A stretch of 64,000 nucleotides of DNA, from contig NZ_CP059067.1 of NCBI RefSeq assembly GCF_017795745.1, forward strand, positions 1,240,001 through 1,304,000, in the 5' to 3' direction. The translations under genes were made by a program, and so were the position numbers. Source of the DNA: Rhizobacter sp. AJA081-3 (GTDB lineage Bacteria; Pseudomonadota; Gammaproteobacteria; Burkholderiales; Burkholderiaceae_C). Shown here piece by piece: positions 20,547 through 29,815 of this stretch (position 1 is its first letter; the number at the start of each line of letters is the position of its first letter). The notes below the pieces were generated by a model, which was not told where the DNA came from, did not search any database, and saw only the letters and a program-made list of their open reading frames with translations.

Positions 20547-21467
20547 GTGAGCATCATTGAACAGGCAACCAAGCGACTGGAGCAACTGCGCCAGGCCGGC
20601 GTCGAAGTGTCCTGGCAGCAGCAGACGGCTGTCCCAGCAGCCGGTGCATCGGCAGACGTCGCTGCCCGCGCCTCGCGGCAAGACGCGGGCGATGCCCTTG
20701 TCAGGAAAACGCCCGCCGAACCGGCTTCGCCGCCCAAGGCATCGAAGTCGATCGAACTCGATCTCCAGAAGTTGGCGGAGTCGCTCATGCTGGTGCCGGG
20801 CAATCAGCACCAGGAGCTCGCTGCCGAGTTCCGGGGTATCAAGCGACCGCTCGTCGCCAATCTCGTCAGCGGGGCCGGCGCAGCGCTTCCGGGCAGCAAT
20901 CTCATCGTGGTGACAAGTGCCGTGCCGGGCGAAGGAAAGACCTTCTGCGCGATCAATCTGGCGCTGAGCATGGCTGCGGAGGTGGACAAGACGGTGCTCT
21001 TGGTGGACGCCGATGTGCTGAAACCCTCCGTGGCCAGCCGACTCGGTATCGAGGCCCGTGCGGGCCTGCTCGATTTGCTGTCGAATCCGAGCATCGACCT
21101 GTCCGACTTGCTGTTGAAGACGAATATCCCCAAGTTCACGGTGCTGCCGGCCGGCAAGCCGCGCGCCGACTCGGCGGAACTGCTGGCGGGTGGGCACATG
21201 AAGCAGCTCTTCGATGAGCTGGCACAGCGCTACCCAGATCGCATCATCATAGTGGACGCCCCGCCCCTGTTGCCTACGACCGAGGCGCGTACGCTGGCGA
21301 CCCGTGCAGGGCAGGTTGTGATGATCGTCGATGCCGGAAGCACGTCGCAGGGCGTCCTGACCGAGGCCTTCGGGACGATCAAGGACTGCAAGAACGTGAT
21401 GTCGATCCTCAATCGCCGCAGCGGCATCCTGCGCAACTATGGCAATGGTTATGGCTACGGCGACTGA
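20547..21467 (+). CDS. BY-type tyrosine autokinase of the EPS system
   Basis: This is a 306-residue cytoplasmic P-loop kinase. Walker A is SAVPGEGKT (124-132), Walker A' is LLVDADVLKPS (151-161) and Walker B is IIIVDAPP (near 233-240). The C-terminus is a short tyrosine cluster (NYGNGYGYGD), the expected autophosphorylation site. It partners with the Wzz-like protein to control polymerisation and export. The start codon is GTG at 20547, 12 bases after the upstream gene. Its final 29 bases are shared with the most upstream start of the next gene. It matches the XrtA-associated kinase type; the first 110 residues are a variable linker. Confidence 0.92.
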   Translation: MSIIEQATKRLEQLRQAGVEVSWQQQTAVPAAGASADVAARASRQDAGDALVRKTPAEPASPPKASKSIELDLQKLAESLMLVPGNQHQELAAEFRGIKRPLVANLVSGAGAALPGSNLIVVTSAVPGEGKTFCAINLALSMAAEVDKTVLLVDADVLKPSVASRLGIEARAGLLDLLSNPSIDLSDLLLKTNIPKFTVLPAGKPRADSAELLAGGHMKQLFDELAQRYPDRIIIVDAPPLLPTTEARTLATRAGQVVMIVDAGSTSQGVLTEAFGTIKDCKNVMSILNRRSGILRNYGNGYGYGD

Positions 21468-23007
21468 CCGTCGGGCCGGTGTGTCGAGACTCGGCCCCGT
21501 GGCCGTCCTGATTGGGCTGGGTGCCTTTGGCGATCACGTCGGCGCGCAGGCGTTGCGCATTCAGCCGGAGGTCGAGAGTACGGTCACCGTGACCAACAAC
21601 GCCTCGTTCACCTCCCGTGACCAGGCCCAGTCCGACACGATCATCAGCGTGAATCCGCGCCTTCATGTGACCTCTCGCGGGGGGCGGGCAGCCATCGAGG
21701 GGACCTTCGGACTCGAGGCTGTCACCTACGTCAACAACGCGCAGGACTCGATCGTCCGCCCGCGTGGCTCACTCAGTCTGCGAAGCCAGCTGGTCGAGCG
21801 CTTGATGTATCTCGACGCATCGGTGACTGCCGATCGCATCAGCGCAGATCCCTTTGCAGCACGGCCGGAGAGTGCGACTGCATTCAACGACTACACGCAG
21901 ATGCGGTACCGCTTCACGCCGTACATCGAGCGCGAGCTGACGCCGTCGCTGTCCCTGCTGGCTCGAACCGATCACATCGTCACGCGGCGCGTGGGTTCGC
22001 CCACGGGTGCGGCCTCGACCGAAGTGGCGCGCGATTCGCACGAGCAGGAGCAGACCCTGCGTCTTGCGCAGCGCCCGCAGCCGTTCGGCTGGACCGCCGA
22101 ACTCACCCGTCAGGAGACTCGACTTCGCTACTCGGACCAGGCCATCCTGACGCAGACCGCCGCGCGGGCGATCGGCACCTATGCCGTCGGACCTCAGTTG
22201 ATCGTCGGAGTCAGCGTCGGCCGCGAGAACAACGAGTATTCTTTGATCGACCGTTCAGATTCGATCGTGGGTGTCAGGCTCAACTGGCAGCCGAACGAGC
22301 GTGGTGAAGTGAACGCATCGATCGAGAAGCGCTTCTTCGGCACGGGTGGCGACCTCGAGTGGCGCCAGCGCTCGCCGTTCCTCGGCTTCTCGATCCGTGC
22401 GAACCGCACGCCGGTGGCTCAGTCCGGCTCCCATCTCTTCGGGGCAGCCGGCGACAATCTCGTGAGCTTGCTCGACGGGGTGCTGACGACCCGCTATCCC
22501 GACCCCGGCCAACGCAGCACGGCTGTGAATGACCTGGTTCGGCAACTGAACCTCCCAGGCACATTGACTGGCCCGGTCGAGCTGTACACCAGCTATGCCC
22601 AGCTGCAGGACAACGTCTCCGCCACCGCACTCTTCTTCGGGCGCCTGACAACGGCGTCCGCGACCGTCTTCGGCCGCCGGCGCACGCGACTGGCGGACGT
22701 GGAGGATGTCCTTGCACCGGCCTCACTTTCATCCGACAACGTTCAGTATGGCGTTGAGATCGACGTGTCGCGGCGGCTGTCCCCGGTGCTGACGGCTGAC
22801 GGCGGCATTCGCTATACGCGCATCGAAGGCCTCGGCATCCGCGACGGGCAGGCCAGCCGCGACGCCGCGATCCGCTTCGGCATGACCCGGATCGTGAGCA
22901 TCAACACCCGAATCAGCGCGGGGCTGCGATACCAGACGGTGTCGTCGTCCGTGACGAGCCCGGCGAACGAGATGGCCGTCGTCGGGGCCTTGTTGCACCG
23001 GTTCTGA
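21439..23007 (+). CDS. Outer-membrane beta-barrel protein of the EPS/PEP-CTERM locus
   Basis: The 522-residue protein has a signal peptide (cleavage likely after HVGAQA) and alternating beta-strand character throughout, with many Arg/Thr/Tyr repeats such as RLTTASATVFGRRRTRL. The C-terminus ends in an aromatic residue (GALLHRF), as in outer-membrane barrels. It fits the PEP-CTERM-associated outer-membrane family usually found between the kinase and the ATPase, thought to be an outer-membrane export component. ATG 21439 overlaps the kinase gene; later in-frame starts at 21445, 21451 or GTG 21481 are possible. Confidence 0.82.
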   Translation: MAMVMATATDRRAGVSRLGPVAVLIGLGAFGDHVGAQALRIQPEVESTVTVTNNASFTSRDQAQSDTIISVNPRLHVTSRGGRAAIEGTFGLEAVTYVNNAQDSIVRPRGSLSLRSQLVERLMYLDASVTADRISADPFAARPESATAFNDYTQMRYRFTPYIERELTPSLSLLARTDHIVTRRVGSPTGAASTEVARDSHEQEQTLRLAQRPQPFGWTAELTRQETRLRYSDQAILTQTAARAIGTYAVGPQLIVGVSVGRENNEYSLIDRSDSIVGVRLNWQPNERGEVNASIEKRFFGTGGDLEWRQRSPFLGFSIRANRTPVAQSGSHLFGAAGDNLVSLLDGVLTTRYPDPGQRSTAVNDLVRQLNLPGTLTGPVELYTSYAQLQDNVSATALFFGRLTTASATVFGRRRTRLADVEDVLAPASLSSDNVQYGVEIDVSRRLSPVLTADGGIRYTRIEGLGIRDGQASRDAAIRFGMTRIVSINTRISAGLRYQTVSSSVTSPANEMAVVGALLHRF

Positions 23008-23016
23008 GCCAATTCC

Positions 23017-25056
23017 ATGTACGAATCGCATTTCGGGCTGAGTGCCCCTCCGTTCCAGCTCAGTCCCGACCCGAGCTTCTACTTCGACAGCAAGGGCCAC
23101 AGCAATGCGCTCGCATATCTGCGCTTCGGGGCTTACCAGGGCGAGGGCTTCATCGTCGTCACCGGAGAGATCGGTGCGGGCAAGACGACGCTGGTGCGGG
23201 CGCTGCTGTCCGAGCTGAACACCGACAAGGTCGTCGCCGCTCAGGTGGTGAGCACGCAACTCGAGGCCGGGGACCTGCTGCGTTCGATTCTCACCGCCTT
23301 CGGCGTGAGCTCGGCCGGTTTGACGAAGGCCCAGCTGATCGCTTCGCTCGAGGCCTTCCTGACTCTGCTTGCAACGCGCGGCCAGCGGGCGCTTCTGATC
23401 ATCGACGAGGCCCAGAACCTGAACCTGGAGGCTGTCGAAGAGATGCGCATGCTGTCGAACTTCCAGTTCGATCAGCATGCACTGCTGCAGAGCTTCCTGG
23501 TGGGGCAACCTGAACTGCGGCGCTTGCTCCAGTCGAAGTCGATGGAGCAGTTGCGACAGCGTGTCATCGCGTCCTGCCACCTCGGGCCGCTCGATCTGCC
23601 GGAAACCCGCGCCTATGTCGAACACCGGCTGCGCAAGGTAGGCTGGGAGGACAGGCCGCATTTCGAGCCCGAAGCCTTCGACGTGATTCATGCGGCGACG
23701 GGCGGCATTCCGCGGCGCATCAACGTCCTGTGCAACCGGGTCATGCTGGCGGCCTTCCTGGCTGAGAACGACCAGATCACCGCAGAGTCGGTGAAGGGCG
23801 TGGCCGATGATCTTCGCGCCGAAGTCGGGGAGCAGGCCAGCGTGGGTCAGGCGCCCCGCGGGCCGGTTGCCGCACCATCTGCCGTCAAGGCGTTGCCGTC
23901 GGCCGCCGAGGTGATGAGGCTTCACCGCACGCCGGGTGCGAAGCCTGAGCGGCCTGTGCTGCTGGTGGCGGATTCGCCGATCGACTACCTGAAGTTGCGA
24001 GCCCTCGCGGCCAGACTCGAAGCCGCAGGCTCGACCTGCGCGCCGGTCCTCGTGTCCTCGCGCAGCTTGCGTGACGTGCGCAGCGATGAAACCGCTGCCG
24101 ATGCGTTGCCCGCACCCATGCTTGAGGTCTGCCTCAATGCAGGCACGAACGAGGGTGCGGAGATGGTCGCGCAGGTTCTGCTTCGATTCGACGCCCAGAT
24201 CGTCGATCTGGCCCCTGCGGCCGTGGCCGTCATCGGCAATGGCGATGCCGTGCTGGCCTGTGCCCTGGCTGCGAACCTGCGAGGCATCCCGTTGCTCCGA
24301 CTCGATGGCGGACTGCGTGAAGCGCCCACGTCGTCGCCGGGCGGCGCCAATCCCGCGCTGGTCGATCGGCTGGCTTCGGCGGTGTTCACTCGCAGCGTGA
24401 ACTCGCACTACGCGCTGTACCGCGAAGGAATCCCCTCGGAACGCGTGCAGTGTGTTGGGAGTCTGTTCGGTGCCTTGCTCGAGTCCACCCGCGCAGCGCT
24501 GCCGGAAGCGGCAGAAGTCCTGCGCCGATTCGGGCTGCCCACTGCGGCGCTCGACACCGCCCGACCCTTCGCATTGCTGTCGCTGACCGGTACCGCGGAG
24601 GCTTCGATGGCCAGCCGGCTCGAAGCACTCTTTGCTCAGATCAAGGGAAGCATCCCCATGCTCTGGGTCGCCGATCGGTCGACGGCCGATGCGATCCGCA
24701 CGGCCGCGCTCGAGAGCCGGCTCGAACGCCATCGCGTCACGCTGCTGCCGTCGCTCGGACTTCTCGACGGCTTGGCGCTGATGTCGCGTGCGAGCCTGGT
24801 GATCGGCGACGCGAGGGCAAGGTGGGTCGAAGAGGCCGCCTGCCTCGGAAAGCCTTACCTGGAACTGGCTGACGACGGCGCCAATGCTGCGTCCCTGGCT
24901 CGAGCCGTCGACGAAATCCTCGCCGGAGAGCCGGTTGCGGGCGAGCCTTCTGCCGACCAGCGTGCGGTCGAGGCGGTGCTGCAGTGGCTGGCCGTACTCG
25001 AGACCGAGCCGGCGCACGGCGCGCGAGCAGCGCAGGAGCCGGGCCGGAAGCGATGA
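23017..25056 (+). CDS. ExeA-like AAA ATPase fused to a degenerate UDP-GlcNAc 2-epimerase-like domain
   Basis: Residues 1 to about 275 form a GspA/ExeA-type ATPase, the kind found in XrtA-linked EPS loci: MYESHFGLSAPPFQLSPDP start, Walker A GEIGAGKT (50-57) and Walker B LLIIDEAQ (126-133). After a Pro/Ala linker, residues about 310-650 resemble WecB-type UDP-N-acetylglucosamine 2-epimerases in order of motifs: GGLRE, NPALVDRLASAVFTRS, YREGIPSERVQCVGS and WVEEAACLGKP. The catalytic and UDP-binding signatures of WecB are changed: EAGLR reads DGGLR, the HRREN region is SLTGTAEAS, and DSGGIQEEA reads DARARWVEEA. The second half therefore looks non-catalytic, perhaps a sugar-nucleotide sensor. The usual ATPase in such loci is about half this size. 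It overlaps the next gene by ATGA. Confidence 0.78.
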   Translation: MYESHFGLSAPPFQLSPDPSFYFDSKGHSNALAYLRFGAYQGEGFIVVTGEIGAGKTTLVRALLSELNTDKVVAAQVVSTQLEAGDLLRSILTAFGVSSAGLTKAQLIASLEAFLTLLATRGQRALLIIDEAQNLNLEAVEEMRMLSNFQFDQHALLQSFLVGQPELRRLLQSKSMEQLRQRVIASCHLGPLDLPETRAYVEHRLRKVGWEDRPHFEPEAFDVIHAATGGIPRRINVLCNRVMLAAFLAENDQITAESVKGVADDLRAEVGEQASVGQAPRGPVAAPSAVKALPSAAEVMRLHRTPGAKPERPVLLVADSPIDYLKLRALAARLEAAGSTCAPVLVSSRSLRDVRSDETAADALPAPMLEVCLNAGTNEGAEMVAQVLLRFDAQIVDLAPAAVAVIGNGDAVLACALAANLRGIPLLRLDGGLREAPTSSPGGANPALVDRLASAVFTRSVNSHYALYREGIPSERVQCVGSLFGALLESTRAALPEAAEVLRRFGLPTAALDTARPFALLSLTGTAEASMASRLEALFAQIKGSIPMLWVADRSTADAIRTAALESRLERHRVTLLPSLGLLDGLALMSRASLVIGDARARWVEEAACLGKPYLELADDGANAASLARAVDEILAGEPVAGEPSADQRAVEAVLQWLAVLETEPAHGARAAQEPGRKR

Positions 25057-26198
25057 GGATCGCGCACGTCGTCGAGAGCCTGGATATCGGTGGTCTGGAG
25101 CACGTGGTCGTGGCGCTCGCCGCCGCCCAGCGTGCACGCGGGCACGAGGTGCGCATCATCTGCCTGTGGCGGCGTGGCGCCCTGGCCGAACGTGCCGAAC
25201 TTGCAGGCGTGCGCGTCGAGTGCTGCGACAAGAAGTCGGGGCTGGACGCTCAGGCGCTGCGGCGCATGAGGACGCTGCTGCGCGAATTCGGTGGCGATGT
25301 CCTGCACACGCACAACCCGATGGCCCATTACTACGCCGTGGCAGCGTCGCTGGGCCTGGGCATTTCCCGCGTGCTCAACTCCCGCCACGGTATGGGCTCC
25401 GGTGAGCTTTCGGCGCGTCGCGAGAAGCTCTATCGGCTGGCGCTGCTGGCCACCGATCATGCGGTCAGCGTCTGCGATGCGGCGCGGCAGCGCTTCGTCG
25501 CGCACGGCGTGATGCCGGCGCGCAAGGCCAGCGTGGTGCGCAACGGCATCGACCTCTCGCGGTTCGTTGCCCGCAACGAGGCCGCTGGCGCCGCCTTGCG
25601 CACGGCACTGGGGCTGCCCGACGAGGTGGTCCTGTTCGGCACGGTCGGCCGTCTGAACGAGGCCAAGCAGCAGGGTCGGTTGCTCGTCGCCCTGCGCACC
25701 CTACTCGACAGCGGCGTGCCTGCGGCCCTGGTCATCGCTGGCGACGGCGAACTGCGCGCCGCACTCGAGTCGCAGACGGACAGTCTGGGCCTGCGCGAAC
25801 GCGTCAGGCTGCTCGGTGCGCGCAACGACGTGCCGGACCTGCTCGCTGCGATGGATGTCTTCGTGTTGCCGTCACGCACCGAGGGCTACTCGCTGGCGCT
25901 GGTCGAAGCGAGCGCCGCGGCCCTGCCGATCATCGCGACCGCCGTCGGTGGCAATGCCGAGATCGTGCACGACGGCGTCACCGGCCGGGTCATTCCGGCG
26001 GGCGACGACGATCGTCTCGCCGCCGCCATGCGCGAACTCGCGCTGGATGCCCCGAGGCGAGCGTCGCTGGGCGCGCAGGCGCGAGCCTGGGCCCTGCGGG
26101 AAGGCTCGCTCGACGCCATGTGCGATGGCTACCAGCGCCTGTACGGCGAGACCGAGCAATCCTCGGCCGCGCGCTTGCGCGATGGCATCTCGGCTTAG
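25053..26198 (+). CDS. Glycosyltransferase family 4 (EPS assembly)
   Basis: This is a 381-residue GT-B enzyme. The N-terminal Rossmann half opens with MRIAHVVESLDIGGLEHVV, and the acceptor-side HTHNPMAHYYA is typical of the sugar transferases of PEP-CTERM/EpsH1-type loci. The C-terminal donor-binding half has LFGTVGRLNEAKQQGRLL and the GT4 motif PSRTEGYSLALVEA (EX7E type). It would add one sugar to the lipid-linked repeat on the cytoplasmic face. It starts inside the ATPase stop (ATGA), so the two are coupled, and it ends 15 bases before a second GT4 gene. Confidence 0.88.
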   Translation: MRIAHVVESLDIGGLEHVVVALAAAQRARGHEVRIICLWRRGALAERAELAGVRVECCDKKSGLDAQALRRMRTLLREFGGDVLHTHNPMAHYYAVAASLGLGISRVLNSRHGMGSGELSARREKLYRLALLATDHAVSVCDAARQRFVAHGVMPARKASVVRNGIDLSRFVARNEAAGAALRTALGLPDEVVLFGTVGRLNEAKQQGRLLVALRTLLDSGVPAALVIAGDGELRAALESQTDSLGLRERVRLLGARNDVPDLLAAMDVFVLPSRTEGYSLALVEASAAALPIIATAVGGNAEIVHDGVTGRVIPAGDDDRLAAAMRELALDAPRRASLGAQARAWALREGSLDAMCDGYQRLYGETEQSSAARLRDGISA

Positions 26199-26213
26199 GT
26201 CGAGCCCATCGTC

Positions 26214-27404
26214 ATGCGCTTGCGCGTTCTGATCGTCACCAACCTCTTTGCCGACCCGTTCAACGCGTCGCGCGCCACCTTCAACCAGCAGCAGTTCGGC
26301 CGTCTGGCCGGGCAGGTCGACCTCACGGTGATGGTGCCCGTGTCGTGGCTGGAGGTGATCAGGCAACCGCTGGCCTACCGGCGGTTGCGGCGCGAGACGC
26401 TCGAGCGCTGGCCCTTTGCCGACTACGTGATCTATTGGTACGTGCCGGGCATCGGTCGGCGCTTTCACGCGGCCTTCCTGTTTCTGTCGCTACTGTTGCA
26501 GCGCCTGCCCACCTTGCTCTTCAGGCGCTGGGATTGCCTGTTCGGGAGTTGGGGCTACCCGGATGCCGTCGCCGTGGCTGCCGTCGCGAAGCTGACCGGC
26601 ATACCGATGATCGCGAAGGTGCACGGCTCCGATGTCAACGTCTTCACGCGAGAGCCCGCGCGGCGAGCGCAGATCTGCTGGGCGCTGAACCACTCTAGCC
26701 ACGTGGTGGCAGTCAGCCAGGCACTGGCAGACCGGCTCGCCGAACTGGGCGTGGACCGGGCGCGAACCACGGTGCTCTACAACGGGGTCGACCCGGTGCG
26801 CTTCCATCCCGTTCCGCGTGCCGAAGCCCGGCGCGCCTTGGGGTTTGCCGACGATGAACGGGTCATTCTGTATGTCGGCAACATCCTGGCGAGCAAGGGT
26901 TGCATGGACCTGATGGAGGCGTTCGGGCGGCTGCGCGAGCGCCTGCCGGGCCTCACGCTGGTCTACGTCGGAGCCGGGCCGCTGGTGCGCGCACTGACAG
27001 AGCGGGCGGCAGCGATGGGAGCCACCGGTCGAGTCCGCTTCGCCGGCAGGCTGGCACACGAGCAGATCGTGCAGTGGTTCGGTGCTGCGGACGTGTTCTG
27101 CCTGCCCAGCCATGCGGAGGGCGTGCCCAACGTCGTGCTCGAATCGATGGCCTGCGGGACGCCGGTGGTCAGCACGCGCGTGGGCGGCATTCCCGAAGTC
27201 CTGCCCGACTATGCCGGCGCGATGGTGCAGGCCCAGGACACGGCTGCACTCGAATCGGCATTGTTCACAGCATTGCACACCGAATGGGACCGCGAACGCA
27301 TCGTCGAACATGCACGTGGCTTCGATTGGGATAAAAACGTGACCCGGCTGCGAGAACTGATCGAGCACGCCGCCCAACGCGCGCAGGCGCCCCTCACACC
27401 ATGA
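26214..27404 (+). CDS. Glycosyltransferase family 4 (second)
   Basis: The 396-residue GT-B protein starts MRLRVLIVTNLFADPFNASRA. AKVHGSDVNVF in the N-domain, LYVGNILASKGCMDLMEAF and PSHAEGVPNVVLESMACGTP in the C-domain are GT4 signatures with the two conserved glutamates. A hydrophobic stretch (residues about 85-105, FHAAFLFLSLLLQRLP) suggests membrane contact. It acts after or before the neighbouring GT4 on the EPS repeat; donor and linkage cannot be read from sequence. The stop overlaps the following GT2 gene by ATGA. Confidence 0.88.
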   Translation: MRLRVLIVTNLFADPFNASRATFNQQQFGRLAGQVDLTVMVPVSWLEVIRQPLAYRRLRRETLERWPFADYVIYWYVPGIGRRFHAAFLFLSLLLQRLPTLLFRRWDCLFGSWGYPDAVAVAAVAKLTGIPMIAKVHGSDVNVFTREPARRAQICWALNHSSHVVAVSQALADRLAELGVDRARTTVLYNGVDPVRFHPVPRAEARRALGFADDERVILYVGNILASKGCMDLMEAFGRLRERLPGLTLVYVGAGPLVRALTERAAAMGATGRVRFAGRLAHEQIVQWFGAADVFCLPSHAEGVPNVVLESMACGTPVVSTRVGGIPEVLPDYAGAMVQAQDTAALESALFTALHTEWDRERIVEHARGFDWDKNVTRLRELIEHAAQRAQAPLTP

Positions 27405-28585
27405 TCGCCGTCGAGATCGTCTTCTGGCTGGCCGCCCTGGCCATCGTGTACACGTACTTCCTGTACCCCGTGGTGCTGATGCTGCTGAGCGCGCTCAAGC
27501 AGCTGCGCGCCGACCTGCGCTACGTCTCGCAGGGTGCCACGCGCCGCCCGTTGCAGGGCAACGAGCATCTGCCCACGGTGGCCGTGCTGGTGGCTGCCTA
27601 CAACGAGGAACGGCATATCGCCGAACGAATCCGCAACCTCCTGGCCTGCGACTACCCGCCGGAGCTCCTGCGCATCTACATCGGCTCGGACGGTTCTTCA
27701 GACGCGACCAATCGGCTCGTGGACGAAGCCCGGCACGAGCGCATCGTGTTCCGCCCGTTCGAGCAACGTCGTGGCAAGCCTTCGGTGATCAACGATCTCG
27801 CTGCGCTGGCCAAAGAAGACATTCTTGTGTTCACGGACGCCAACACCTCGTTCGAACCCGACGCCGTGCGCCGGCTTGTGCGGCACTTCTCGGATCCGAG
27901 CATCGGTTGCGTGTCGGGCGAACTGAGGCTGGTGGCGGGCTCGAAGAACGAGAACCCCGACAACGTCTATTGGCGCTACGAGCGCGTGCTGAAGTTCTTC
28001 GAGGGGCGGCTCGGAGCCCTGCTGGGTGCCAACGGCGGCGTGTACGGATTGCGGCGCGAGCACTACCGGCCCATCCCACCCGACACCATCGTCGACGACT
28101 TCTCGATCTCCGTGGCCCTGATCGAGCAGGGGCTTCGATGCCACTACGACCCGGAAGCGCGCGCGACGGAAGAGATTCCACCGCGCATATCAGACGAGTT
28201 CCGTCGCCGCGTTCGCATCGGCATCGGCAACTACCAGGCGCTGCGCCGGCATGTCGGCTTGCTGCACCCGCGACATGGTTACGCGGCGCTGGCTTTTCTG
28301 TCGCACAAGTGCCTGCGCTGGTTTGCGCCGCACTGCATGGTGATCGCACTGCTCACCAACTTGGTGCTCGCGGCGGGCCATCCGGTGTACCGAGCGCTGC
28401 TCGTGTTCCAGGTCCTGTTCTATCTGCTGGCCGCGGTCGGCCACGTGGCGGGCAAGGGCGGCGCAGTGCCGAAACTGCTGCGGCTGCCGGTGTTCTTCGT
28501 GAGCATGAACATGGCATTGTTGGTGGGGTACTACCGCTATTTGACCGGTGGCTTCTCCGGCACGTGGGCACGAACGGCCCGCTGA
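27401..28585 (+). CDS. Membrane glycosyltransferase family 2
   Basis: The 394-residue protein has an N-terminal transmembrane helix (IVFWLAALAIVYTYFLYPVV), a cytoplasmic GT-A domain and three or four C-terminal helices. Catalytic motifs include AAYNEERHIAERI, GSDGSSDAT, VFTDANTSFEP (DxD-like) and DDFSISVALIEQG. RRRVRIGIGNYQAL is in the QxxRW position. This architecture is shared with processive or membrane-anchored glycosyltransferases of EPS loci. It is the third consecutive transferase and is translationally coupled to the second. Confidence 0.88.
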   Translation: MIAVEIVFWLAALAIVYTYFLYPVVLMLLSALKQLRADLRYVSQGATRRPLQGNEHLPTVAVLVAAYNEERHIAERIRNLLACDYPPELLRIYIGSDGSSDATNRLVDEARHERIVFRPFEQRRGKPSVINDLAALAKEDILVFTDANTSFEPDAVRRLVRHFSDPSIGCVSGELRLVAGSKNENPDNVYWRYERVLKFFEGRLGALLGANGGVYGLRREHYRPIPPDTIVDDFSISVALIEQGLRCHYDPEARATEEIPPRISDEFRRRVRIGIGNYQALRRHVGLLHPRHGYAALAFLSHKCLRWFAPHCMVIALLTNLVLAAGHPVYRALLVFQVLFYLLAAVGHVAGKGGAVPKLLRLPVFFVSMNMALLVGYYRYLTGGFSGTWARTAR

Positions 28586-28627
28586 TGTTTCAATTCGACT
28601 ACAACAGAAATAAGTGGGGCGGGAACG

Positions 28628-29815
28628 ATGATCTGGTGGCTGCTGCCGATGCTGCTTGCGCTGGGGGGCGCAGCGGTCGTCGCACGTGAATTCAAGCGCA
28701 AGAACGCCGACATCTGGCTCGGTTCGTACCTTCGCCGGCGCCTGCCTGCGCGTCCTGATGCTCCTGTTCACGTGATGTTCTGCTTCGTCGACCACTTCGA
28801 GCCGAAGTGGGGCCGGCCGAGCGCGGATGTCGAGGAGCGGCGCGTGCAGGCCTGGTGCGAGAGATACGAGCGCATGGCGTCGAGGCACCGTGATGCCGAT
28901 GGCGTGGCGCCCCAGCACACCTTCTTCTACCCGGAAGAGGAATACGAGAAGCCGCACCTGGACAAGCTCGAAGCGCTGTGCCGGCGGGGCTACGGCGAGA
29001 TCGAGGTGCACCTGCACCATGACAACGACACGGCAGATGGCCTGCGCGAGAAGATCCGCCGCTTCGGAGCCATCCTGCACGAGCGCCACGGTGCTCTGCC
29101 GAGAGATCCCGTCACCGGCGAACTGAAGTTCGGCTTCATCCACGGCAACTGGGCGCTCGACAACTCGCGCCCGGATGGCCGCTGGTGCGGCGTCAATGAC
29201 GAGATCCGCGTGCTCGCCGAGCTGGGCTGCTACGCGGACTTCACGCTGCCCTCGGCACCGAGCGACACGCAGACAGCCAAGATCAACAGCATCTACTACG
29301 CCACGGACGATCCGCACAAACCCTGTTCCCACAACCACGGGGTGGACGTCGAGGTCGGCCGCAAGGAAAGTGGGGACCTGATGATCGTGCAGGGACCACT
29401 GGCCTTGAACTGGCGCCGCCGCAAATGGGGCGTGATTCCGCGCATCGAGAATTCGGACGTCCGTGCTTCGAGTCCACCAACGGATGATCGCGTCGACCTG
29501 TGGGTGCGCCAGCACATCCACGTTCAGGGGCGGCCCGAGTGGGTGTTCGTGAAGGTGCACACCCATGGCGCGCAGGAGAACGACATGGAGACGCTCCTCG
29601 GCGCTCCCGCCGACGCCATGTTCAGCTACCTCGAAAGAGCCTACAACGACGGCAAGCGCTACGTCCTGCACTACGTGAACGCGCGCGAGGTCTACAACAT
29701 TGCCAAGGCGGCCGAGCAGGGCCTAGAGGGCAACCCATCCGACTACCGCGATCACGTGCTGCCGCGCCCGGCAGCCAGTCGTGCGGCGGCGGGTGCAACG
29801 GCTGTGGCGACGTGA
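28628..29815 (+). CDS. Conserved protein with polysaccharide-deacetylase-like metal motifs
   Basis: The 395-residue protein begins with a hydrophobic anchor (MIWWLLPMLLALGGAAVVA). I do not recognise a named family. His/Asp clusters stand out: CFVDHFEP (Asp55-His56), EVHLHHDND (His128, His130, His131), FIHGNWALDN, SHNHGVDVEVG and VKVHTHGAQEND. Their spacing resembles the metal sites of NodB-type carbohydrate esterases or of a related TIM-like barrel. It lies between a glycosyltransferase and a true NodB deacetylase that overlaps it by four bases (GTGA). A role in modifying the EPS or its lipid-linked precursor is therefore likely, as an inference. A GGGGCGGG ribosome-binding site precedes the ATG. 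Confidence 0.6.
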   Translation: MIWWLLPMLLALGGAAVVAREFKRKNADIWLGSYLRRRLPARPDAPVHVMFCFVDHFEPKWGRPSADVEERRVQAWCERYERMASRHRDADGVAPQHTFFYPEEEYEKPHLDKLEALCRRGYGEIEVHLHHDNDTADGLREKIRRFGAILHERHGALPRDPVTGELKFGFIHGNWALDNSRPDGRWCGVNDEIRVLAELGCYADFTLPSAPSDTQTAKINSIYYATDDPHKPCSHNHGVDVEVGRKESGDLMIVQGPLALNWRRRKWGVIPRIENSDVRASSPPTDDRVDLWVRQHIHVQGRPEWVFVKVHTHGAQENDMETLLGAPADAMFSYLERAYNDGKRYVLHYVNAREVYNIAKAAEQGLEGNPSDYRDHVLPRPAASRAAAGATAVAT

